Shown: positions 54,301 to 64,000 of the stretch, piece after piece
How the letters are laid out: each line of letters begins with the position of its first letter
Numbering within the stretch: position 1 is the first letter of the stretch
Assembly: GCA_037039925.1 (NCBI GenBank)
Contig: JAXRKP010000039.1
Coordinates: 515,001-579,000, forward strand
Origin: Doris montereyensis
Taxonomy: Eukaryota; Mollusca; Gastropoda; Nudibranchia; Dorididae
DNA length: 64,000 nucleotides
Reading direction: 5' to 3'
Program-made: the position numbers and the translations under genes
Notes under the pieces: model-generated
Told to the model about the DNA's origin: nothing
The model's database searches: none
What the model saw: only the letters and a program-made list of their open reading frames with translations

Positions 54301-55405
54301 GATGGGAATTCAAGAGGTTTGTTGCCTTGATTGGTCAGATGGAGATTTAAGTTTTTTTACCTTGATTTGTCAGATGGAGATTTAAGTTTTTTTTTTTACC
54401 TTGATTGGTCAGATGGGGATTTAAGGGTTTTGTAGCCTTGATTGGTCAGATGGGGATTTAAGTTTAAGGGTTTTGTAGCCTTGGTTGGTCAGATGGGGAT
54501 TTAAGGGTTTTGTAGCCTTGGTTGGTCAGATGGGAATTCAAGAAGTTTGTTGCCTTGATTGGTCAGATGGAGATTTAAGTTTTTTTTACCGTGATTGGTC
54601 AGATGGGGATTTAAGGGTTTTGTAGCCTTGATTGGTCAGATGGGGATTTAAGGGTTTTGTAGCCTTGGTTGGTCAGATGGGGATTTAAGGGTTTTGTAGC
54701 CTTCATTGGTTGGATGTGGATTTAAGGGTTTTGTAGCCTTGTTTGGTCAGATGGAGATTTAACTCTAAGGGTTTTGTAGCCTTGATTGGTCAGATGGGGA
54801 TTTAAAGGTTTTGTAGCCTTGATTGGTTGGATGTGGATTTAAGGGTTTTGTAGCCTTGATTGGTCAGATGGGGATTTAAAGGTTTTGTAGCCTTGATTAG
54901 TCAGATGGGAATTCAAGGGTTTTGTTGCCTTGATTGGTCAGATGGGGATTTAAGGGTTTTATTGTCTTGATTGCTCGGATGAGAATTTGTGCCTTGTTTT
55001 CAGACGGGAATTCAAGGGTTTTGTAGCCTTGATTGATCAGATGGGGATTTAAGGGTTGCGTTGCCTTGATTAGTCAGACGGGAATTCAAGGGTTTTGTTG
55101 CCTTGATTGGTCAGATGGAGATTTAAGGGTTTTGTAGCCTTGATTAGTCAGATGGGAATTCAAGGGTTTTGTTGCCTTGATTGGTCAGATGGGAATTGAA
55201 GGGTTTTATTGTCTTGAATGCTCGGATGAGAAGTTGATGGTTTTGTTGCCTTGATTGGTCAAATGGAAATTTAAGGTATTCATTACCTGATTGGTCTGAT
55301 GAGGATTTATGGTTTTTATTACCTTGATTAGTCGGATTAGAATTTTAAGGTTTTTATTACCTTGATTGGTCGGATGGGAATTAAAGAGTTTAGTTTAATT
55401 GTATT
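51375..55405. repeat. Layered ~37-bp minisatellite
   Basis: About 4 kb of a GT-rich unit such as TTTTATTGCCCTGATTGGTT followed by GGATGGGGGTTTCAGGG. Distinct variant blocks follow one another: GGTTGGATGGGGGTTTCAGGG (51480-51870), TTGTCAGATGGGGATTTAAGG (51880-52480), a longer composite with GTCGGATGGGAAATAGTTG (52900-53200), a 36-base GGTTGGTGGGGTTTTCAGGAT block (53230-53560), and GGTCAGATGGGGATTTAAGGG with TTTTGTAGCC (53590-55270). Open frames of up to about 75 codons are repeat shadows. Confidence 0.95.
52645..52890 (-). mobile_element. LINE fragment inside the minisatellite
   Basis: Minus strand gives HSFHPSTVMLWNGLPTEIKL and SNRTEDFKNSLKGITL, an ORF2 C-terminus (LWN-LP motif). Its 3' end is an ATT run followed by GAAGAAG at 52660-52700 (forward CTTCTTCTTC, ATAATAATAATA). 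Confidence 0.75.
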
Positions 55406-56049
55406 GAATGATTGGATGCCTAGAAGATTGTACCTAGAACTTGCTAGTTAAAAATGAGGAACAGATCAGGAAGTAGAAGGGAATTAATTTGTATGTGCTG
55501 TCTGTCATAAATAGTGATCTCAAGATTAATTGAGAGGTGACAGCAGAATGAAATGCATTTATTGTGAAAGAATCAAAGGAACGCTTAAAGAAACATGGCT
55601 GACGAGGACCATTCAACCAACCGTTCACTAAAATCAGAGAGATAAATTTTGAAACGATCTTCCTCTATTCCAGCCTTTTCCTATAAGTAGGCCTACATTC
55701 ACCCTTTGTACACCAAATTATAGCCCCTTTCTATATTTATTGAATGAATGCATCCTCATCATGTCAATGTCATTTTAACTTACATATACAGCATGACTGT
55801 CATTGTTCATTTAATTCATACATGTACATTTAATATTATAGATTGTTTATTTTGTCGTATCACCTGTTTGCTATTTTCTATATATGTGTCACGTTTACCC
55901 ATGCCATTATTGTTATTACCGTTTGCGTCACGTCTCCTTTTGATTGAAAAGTTTTGACATTTGATAATATCTAAATATAGCAAAGCAACAGTAAGGAGAC
56001 ATTGTTGTTGAATTAAAAAAAGAACAACCTCAAAGGCAGCCGTTCACTA
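55406..56049. other. Spacer, no gene seen
   Basis: Unique AT-rich DNA with short frames only. Confidence 0.5.
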
Positions 56050-56804
<755 letters not shown>

Positions 56805-57011
56805 GACCATCGGCCTCCGCGAAAGTTAGCCGGCCAGCCTCCGTTATTCCTGTACTGAGATTTCCCAGCCCCACACCCATCCCTCCCTGATTGTTTCCTC
56901 CATTACGTAACACATTGCACACACCTGCTACACTATAAGTCATAAGGATATGACCCAGTGTAGCTGCTAACAAAATCGCCTCCCACGTTACCACTTCGTA
57001 TATAATAAAGT
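56805..57011. other. Short spacer after the palindrome
   Basis: Contains another GCCGGCCAGCCTCCGTTATT word resembling the palindrome arm at 56827-56850. No gene. Confidence 0.5.
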
Positions 57012-58136
57012 ATGTATGAAGGCTACAATCGACAAAAAGCAGAACTGTTCTATTCGTCAGTTATATGTTCGGTGTTGACCCTTGGGCTTCATAGTTGGGG
57101 TGGGAACATGACTAAATTTGATAGGAGGAGACTTGACGGGGTGATGAGAAAGGCAGGTGGGCTAATAGGGAACACACAAGACTCATTTGACACAGTTTAT
57201 GAACGACGTATAACCAAAAAACTGGCTGACATCACTGATGACGAAACTCATCCACTTCGTGCAGACATTGACTGTCTAAAAATAATTAGAAGTGGTAAGT
57301 TCAGAGTCCCAGTGACCAACACAAACAGATACTTGAAATCATGCATCTCGTCAGCAGTCAAGATTTTAAACAAAACAAATGAAAGTGGGGGGGGGTTAGT
57401 TGGACGTGGATGAATGAGCTTTGATCGAGGGCGTATATGTGGGGGTTGGTTGGGATGTAGTGTGTGTGTGTGTGTGTGTGTGTGTGGGGGTTAAGGATCC
57501 TACGCATTTCTGTGATGTATTTATCAGCACAAATGGAGATGGGGTTGGGCATGGATGAAGGAGCTTTGTCCGAAGGCGTGTGTATGTGGGTAAGTTTCGA
57601 TGTATTGTGTGTGTATGTGGGGGGTGGGGGTCGAATGATGTTGTGTATTCTACGCATTTCTGTGATCTATTTATCAAAACAAATGGATGTGGGTGGGGGG
57701 GGAGGGGGCGGAAATGGACGAATGAGCTTTGATCGAAGGCGTGCATGTGCGTAGGGGTCGGTTGGGTAGTGTTGTGTGATGGGTGGGGGTAGAATATGGT
57801 TGTATATCCCACGCATCTGTGTGATGTATTTATCATAACAAATGAACGTGGGGGTACAGGCATGGATGAATGAGCTTTGACCAAGGGCATGTGAGGGGGT
57901 CGGTTGTGTAAGTGTGTGTGTGTGGGGGGGGGGGGGGGGGGGCTGTGGGAGGGCTCGAATGATGTTGTATATCTTAAACACTTCTGTGATGTATTTGTCA
58001 TACTAATACTCTTATTATATTACAGTATTAATGTTTAGCAATTTTAATAATGAATAGATCTATGTATTATGAATTTTAAACTTAATGCAATTTCCCTCTT
58101 TGGATGAATAAAGGTATTATTATTATTATTATTATT
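57012..58136 (+). mobile_element. LINE ORF2 C-terminus plus 3' UTR
   Basis: An open frame at 57012-57413 reads ELFYSSVICSVLTLGLHSWG, LDGVMRKAGGLIGNTQDS, YERRITKKLADITDD, THPLRADIDCLKIIRSGKF and RVPVTNTNRYLKSCISSAVK. This is the familiar RT C-terminus of CR1/Rex-type LINEs with the terminal YxxR...HPL...SGRxRxP...TxR...SF/C pattern. The 3' UTR holds four copies of a variable repeat and ends AATTTCCCTCTTTGGATGAATAAAGG with (TAT)n at 58112-58136. Truncated at its 5' end beside the palindrome. Confidence 0.85.
57400..58010. repeat. ~150-170-bp tandem repeat in a LINE 3' UTR
   Basis: Four copies share GGATGAATGAGCTTTGATCG, GTTGTGTATCCTACGCATTT, CTGTGATGTATTTATCA and ACAAATGGA, with GT and poly-G tracts of varying length between. 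Confidence 0.85.
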
Positions 58137-58213
58137 ATTTCGTCAACTAGTCGGCACCAGCTGTAACTAAAATAATAATCCTTCCTCCTCTCCAAACCCG
58201 CCGGCTCTCCCTC

Positions 58214-58369
58214 CCCCCCCCCCCCCCCTTTTCATCATCCACCCCCGCGCCTTTGACTTTCATCATGGAGTGTAATACATCATAATAATACATGTAATAA
58301 TAATAATGATAATAATAATAATCATAATAATAACACATGTAATATAACAATAATAATAATATAATAATA

Positions 58370-58437
<68 letters not shown>

Positions 58438-58475
58438 CACATGTAATAATAATAATAACAATATATCAACAATGA
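58214..58475. repeat. Poly-C and (AAT)n tracts
   Basis: A run of about 16 C at 58212-58227 and a long imperfect (AAT)n at 58280-58462. Poly-Tyr and poly-Leu frames here are artefacts. Confidence 0.93.
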
Positions 58476-59500
58476 AGTTCAAATAAAATGATACTTTGCT
58501 GAACTGACATCTAGATCTCTAGATCTATGTTCTTTTAGATTTTGCCGAGGTCTTTGGTGTCCATATTTTATTTGTATGGCGCCCTCTGACGATCGTGCTC
58601 TCAGCAATAGTAAAGTTCGCTCAGACATCGGTGTGTCAGCTTTTTGTGATGTATTTTGTCATGGCACGAAAACCTGAACTAAAAATAGACATGACAAAAT
58701 GAGCTCATGCTCATAGAAGCAATATTTCAATCGTAGAACCAAGCCTCTCGTCGTTCACGCCTTTGATCTGACGTCATCACGTGCTCAAAACCGGTTCAAA
58801 CCGCGTTTAACCAGTTCTCCAATCATCACGTGAACCGATGGCTTTCCCGTCGGCATTAAAATATCGAATACATTTTGAGCTCATGAAGTAACATGTCCCG
58901 CAATGTTTAATGAAAGGTCACTCTGTGGTCTAAACAAATAAACAATCATCATTAGTGACGGAATGAGAATAACAAATATATTTTTAATTGTGTTTCCTTG
59001 CCCACCGAGGAACGTTAATTTATCGATACTTCTTGAAATAAAATCTTGGGTCGGTATCGCACCGCCAAAAGAGCAGACCACGTGATCATTGACGTATTCA
59101 GAATTGATAATGCGCATGCGCTATTACGTGTATTTGTCAAACCGGTTTGAAGCTGATGAGAGCTGGGTGCTGAGCGGCGAGCGTAATGAAAGTAATGAAG
59201 TGTACCTTTGCGGAGACGACGTTCGGGCTATCCAGAGGGAAAAGGCAGATTCATGGTTGTTTGTGTTTACAAGTAACTAGATCTAGTGTTGAAATGTTAC
59301 ATAAGTGACAAGTGTTCAAGCTTTTGCGAGTGATGAGGCTACAGACTTTGTAATGTGGATGAAATTATTACTTCACGGCACTGCCGAAACTGAACAATCT
59401 CAATCTCAATGAATCTCATTCAATATGGCGGACTGACGCTCGCCATCATATTTGGCAGTTTACCATGAATTCAGCAGTGCAGAGACATTGAGGATTGAAG
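58476..59500. promoter_or_regulatory. CpG-richer stretch, possible promoter or first exon
   Basis: Base composition shifts towards GC between about 58540 and 59480, with several CACGTG/TCACGTG words (58777, 58828, 59079), a short open frame at 59089-59280 and the word CAATATGGCGGACTGACGCTCGCC near 59431. This resembles the start of a housekeeping gene whose body would lie to the right, but no first coding exon can be proven. Confidence 0.3.
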
Positions 59501-62500
59501 CTTCAACAGAAACAACAGATCTGTTTTTTAAATCACTAAATTATATAATATAATAAATGTTCTTATTATCTTAACCAGTTTGTTTTCCCAATCTTCAGAG
59601 CTCCTCTTATAATTTTTGTCTTTCAATTCATGCGACCAATATTGCTTTTTACTCTTAATCTTAACTGCATTCCAACCCCAATCACTTCGATTATCAAACT
59701 AGATCTAGACCTGTTTCTAATTTCTTGATATCTCTAGATCTAGATGTACATGGAGACACTTTCATAATGATGATATGGATGATACATTGAATGCTGAATT
59801 TTAGATCAAGATCTAGCTCGGTTCTAGATCTAGATCTAAATATCTTTTCGCATGGATCTAGATATATGCGTGTAGCTAGATCTATGCATGTAGGCTAGAT
59901 TTCTAAATAATTATTAGTAGAGAAGAAGCTAGCCTTTTTAAAAACTTTTTGTAGACTAGCTCTACATTATCATATCCATTCATTTCCCACTATCACTATC
60001 AGTCAAGGGTATATTTTAGACTTAGACATGATCTAGGATTATGAGTTAAATGTGTTGTGAATGGGAGAATAGTGTGTGACTGTGAGTGAGTTTATTTATT
60101 ATTATAGATATTGATAAGCCCACCACAGTGAGATCAAATTTTGTATTCCACAGATAAACTCTAGATCTAGACTACATTTCCACTGAACATGCTTCTTCAA
60201 AGTTCAAATTATTCGTGTTTTAGTGTACACGCATACTATACTAATTACTATCCTTCACCATGACAAGCTCTAGATCTAGATAGTGGTTTTAATGATGGGC
60301 GTACTCAGCACGTTGACAAAATAAATGTTCTATAGTTCTATGAGAATGTTCTAGAGAATAAATAAATCAGTCTTGATGCTAATGTATGAATTGAAATTAT
60401 CATCCCAGCCCCAGATCAACTAGATCTAGCTCCATGTCCAGCTTTGTTGTATGGCAATTACATTGTATGTTAAACGTACAGGTAAGTTTATGTGAAATTT
60501 GTGATTGTGTTAATTGATTAATGAAATATATTCAAATTAAAGGGATCTGTATCCCAGGAAAAGAAAACTCAAACTTGCCTGTTGTCCATGTTTTATACAC
60601 ATATCTTTTGCCTGCTTGTAATGTAATGTCTGTATTGTCCTATTTTGCTTTCAGATTGTGTCTTGGGGTGATGACAAATTGACCGTTTATCTTGTCTCAT
60701 TGATTGAATCTCTTTACGGAAGCCAACGCCTACTCTGTCCTAATCGAAGGCCGCAGGCCAACCTCCCATCTTCCTTCCATCTGTCGTGAATGTTTTTCTT
60801 GTTGTAATGTTGTCTTATATTTTTACGTGACAATTCATGTAATGGTATTTGATTTCCTCGAAAATCATTACTAGATTACATACATCAACATACTATTGAT
60901 GTGAAAGATGTACAAATTTGCCTTTACTGTCAAGATCTTCTACTTCTAGATCTTGATATTTTAAATGAAAAACATTATTATGAAGCAAGAAAAACATTGA
61001 TAATTAATACTAATACTATACACTGGTATCGTCAGCATTTAGATTTTTGGAATCTTTTTGTAAAACAATAAGCTGAATAGGAATGCAGACTGTCTATGAA
61101 AGAGTAGGGATCTACTACGTGCTCACCAAACTAATAATATTATTATTAATCATGATCTAGATTTCATTTCTAGAGCTTCCGAATCTTGACACCTTCAATT
61201 ATTCAACACCAAAGATCTTAATAATCTTATTATGACTTCTTGCTGGGAGGAGGGGGGGATTTCGTGCAAGTGCAAGAGAAAAAAAATGCTTTTTCATGTT
61301 TCATTGTGTTGAATGATAGGTATAGGTAGGAGTAGATACAGGAGTTTTGCCTAAGACATGCATTATCTTGTTACAACATTTTTCTCTTCCTGAAGTGCAC
61401 CTCATGTGCTTGGACCAAAGCCAGTGCAACTGATTCAAAGCTGAATTTTTACAGTTACAGTTGAAAAGAATTCTGTGAAGGGTGATTTGACCGATCACTT
61501 GTCATGGATGGAGGTGTTTTGGTGTTTTTTTTTACTTCTGCTGACAATTCTGAATACCTTGGGCATGGTCGGTACTCCCATGGCATTTTATCAATCTATA
61601 GTGCACTGGTTACAATACTAGTACTAGTGTTAAAGTAGTACTAGTTACTGGTTTGCTTTAATTTTGATTAAATGATTATTTTATTCTTTCTTTCGGATTA
61701 ATAATGCGAGTTAGGGTTTCTCGCTAGTTGTTGGGAACATAATCTGACTCTCCTGATGGTAGAAGTAGAAAATTTTTGAACCCAATGTTTTAAATAAATT
61801 CACTAGTAGCAAGTATCCAGTGCATCTGAAGTTAAAGATTAGGATTCATATACCGTACTCGGTAGTATGATACAGAGGGTATGTAGATCTAGTTTGATGA
61901 ATTGCACAATATTTGTCACGGCACGATACAATTACAATTTAGGACAAAGTAAATTATGAAACTTTGAAAGTAATGACAATTTTTTTGTATAAAATATACA
62001 ATGTATAAAGAATTATTACTGCTCAGCGCTAAAACATATTAAAAAAGAAAATATGGTTTAATTATGCCTGGTTTGCAGTTTGCTTAAATTTGCACCTTCA
62101 TACTCTTTCTTTTAAAAGTGGAGACAATCCAATGAATTGATGCCGATGAAGGCCTTCCACACAGTTACAACTTACAAGTTACATACAGTTGATACAGTCA
62201 GTACTGTGAGTCGGGGAGGCCATTCACTGCGACTGTCCCAAGATGGCATTTAAAAATCCTTACACAGCGTATATGATGTACGGTACCGAAGCATTGGATA
62301 CAACCACATCGTAACTCATTTAAATTGTCGTGATCCCAAATGTCTCTTTAGTTATCATAGTTTATGGTGTAGATCTAATTATCCTGTGAATTTTTTTTGA
62401 AGTTGCAAAATGCAAGACTACTTAATTTTGAGAGTGAGAGTAAGTTAATAATTTCTATAGTATGATTATGAATTATTATAGTTATAGTTTATTTCATGCT

Positions 62501-64000
62501 GTGAGTATGAGATAAATTTGAAGTTCGTATTGTTTCTTCTATGGCATCATATTTTCTATTTTTAACACATAAATATATTATTGTGTATGGAATAGGCCCA
62601 TACAGTATTCGCTTGATAAACGCACAACCTTTGGGCGCAGGATAATGATCATAATGTGGACTTTTAATTTTTATACTACATACCAGTTATAGTATTAACA
62701 TAGTAGTAAAAATTCGGTCAGCTCATGTAGGAGTGTGTTTATGCAGAGTGCGCTTTTAATTTTATCCAGCAACTACTGTATTCTCAAAACCGTTTGAGAC
62801 TAGGCCTACTAGTAGTAGATCTAGTGCTTTAATAAAAAATTAAAAACGCTGGTTGGTAGCCTACTCAAAATTCTCTTATGAAAATACGTTATGAGAATTG
62901 CGTAACAATAGTAACATGTTTTGAATCTAACTGAAGGGGTAGTGATCATATATTCAGCATCATGAATAATTGTACCGGGTATTATAAAGATAATTTTTGG
63001 TGCCATAGGAATAGGACGACAATATTATTCTATTGACGTAACTAGATCTACTTTATTCGGTACAACTTCTAAAAAGATTATATTGCAGGCCTCAGTATGA
63101 TTCCTGCAATTCAGACTCGTCTGTTTTAGATTCTTAGATGGAGTCTTGAGAGTAAAAGTGAAAGAATAGAATTATTGTAATGTGATAGCTGTTTACACAC
63201 TTTTCAGCGATCATTTTTTTAGAGATATTTTGTCTTTTTTCCTTTAACCTTTCTATACCTGCAGCCACAACTTCCACTTCCACTGAATTTGAAGTGTATC
63301 TTCTCTGATCTGATACCAACACTGGTTTATTAAGTAAGCGGTTGATGATTCACAAGTTTCACCATTACAACAACTGGCTCACTTTACAAATTGTTCACCA
63401 GTAATCCTCATTGACGGCGATTTGGTCTGTCTGTTCAAGTCATTGTCTTTTGTGCTTTGTTACTATTACTACTATTAGATCACCAAATTGCACTCAGTGA
63501 TTTTTCTTATTATAAGTAATAATAAGTTGCATTGGCTTTTGCTTTGGATCTCACTGATTTGAAGAATTTCAAAACAAAGTAGAAAGTGCAACTAGTTAGA
63601 GAACCAAACAATAACATTTAACAGCGGTACCTGGCCTGGAGGAAGGTTGCATTGATTTTGAGAGGCTTTAAATATAACAATAACAAACATTTTTCTCAAT
63701 TAATTAAAATGTCTTTTTCTTGAACTTAAATGCAACATCGGGGAATGGTGCATTGAATTTGCTATGGTACCGGTAATGGGATGTCAATTATGCCCAAATT
63801 TTTTTCTTGCTGACCGTAAAGTAACTAGTTAGATCAAATAGATCTACATTTTTATGGTGTAAGATTACGATATATATAATGCATTTTTTTGTTCGTGCCT
63901 TCTACTCTATTTTGTATCCAAGTGCTTAAGACTTGAATTGGAGGTTCTGGATATAATATTGATGACTCAGCTGCCTACTACTACCATTTGTCTTTTTTAC
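59501..64000. other. AT-rich region, no supported gene
   Basis: Frequent AGATCTAG / CTAGATCT words (59700-59890, 60167, 60260, 60420, 61150, 61886, 62817, 63045, 63830). No recognisable domains. A possible small exon lies at 60655-60788. Best read as a long intron or intergenic DNA. Confidence 0.45.
60655..60789 (+). other. Possible small exon
   Basis: After a good acceptor (TTTTGCTTTCAG) a frame reads IVSWGDDKLTVYLVSLIESL, then YGSQRLLCPNRRPQANLPSS, to a TGA near 60787. The composition is protein-like but no family is recognised. It could equally be a retroelement fragment. Confidence 0.25.

Noticed and set aside
57396..58001. 201-codon minus-strand Pro/His/Thr-rich frame
   Set aside because: Antisense of GT and poly-G tracts in a LINE 3' UTR repeat.

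Overview
This is a eukaryotic nuclear window, AT-rich, intron-rich and full of retrotransposon debris. Small exons sit in introns of roughly 0.1 to 4.5 kb. Several tRNA-headed SINE families, CR1/Jockey-, RTE- and L2-like LINE remnants, a THAP/P-type DNA transposon, long simple repeats and a recurring AGATCTAGATC-type word all point to a marine invertebrate. A gastropod mollusc is my best guess; that is inference from repeat style, not proven by any gene here.

Three host gene models can be supported. (1) A six-exon plus-strand gene at 11513-16630 encodes a 321-residue 2-oxoglutarate/Fe(II) dioxygenase of the prolyl-4-hydroxylase type, with a TPR-like C-terminal helical pair; its frame is intact and all introns have GT-AG ends. 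(2) A 15-exon minus-strand gene at 39757-22199 encodes NDOR1, the NADPH-dependent diflavin reductase that feeds electrons to the cytosolic iron-sulfur assembly machinery. Its FAD/NADPH half is open, but four exons of the N-terminal (flavodoxin and linker) half each need a one-base correction. (3) The last exon of a type-I membrane protein lies at 3198-3621, with a frame break. Possible extra exons follow the dioxygenase gene at about 16830-20177.

Layout: 1-1345 GA and ACT arrays; 1346-6680 SINE-rich spacer with the membrane-protein exon; 6680-7715 CR1-like LINE remnant; 7758-8195 a 44-bp minisatellite; 8709-10840 a GA array joined to an RTE-like LINE; 11.5-16.6 kb dioxygenase gene; 17-22 kb spacer with a nested SINE pair and a fold-back SINE; 22.2-39.8 kb NDOR1, whose 4.5-kb intron 7 holds a 72-bp satellite; 40.5-44.2 kb a P-type transposon; 44.3-51.4 kb a LINE graveyard containing a 56-bp satellite; 51.4-55.4 kb a layered 37-bp minisatellite; 56.05-56.80 kb a large palindrome; 57.0-58.1 kb a LINE 3' end with repeats in its 3' UTR; 58.5-64 kb mostly featureless AT-rich sequence.

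The most unusual content is two satellites that can be traced by eye to transposon fragments. The 72-bp array in the NDOR1 intron is a head-to-tail amplification of the 3' tail of the local tRNA-SINE. The 56-bp array at 46.2-47.8 kb is an in-place amplification of a conserved segment of a LINE reverse transcriptase ORF, with the rest of the same LINE still flanking it on both sides.
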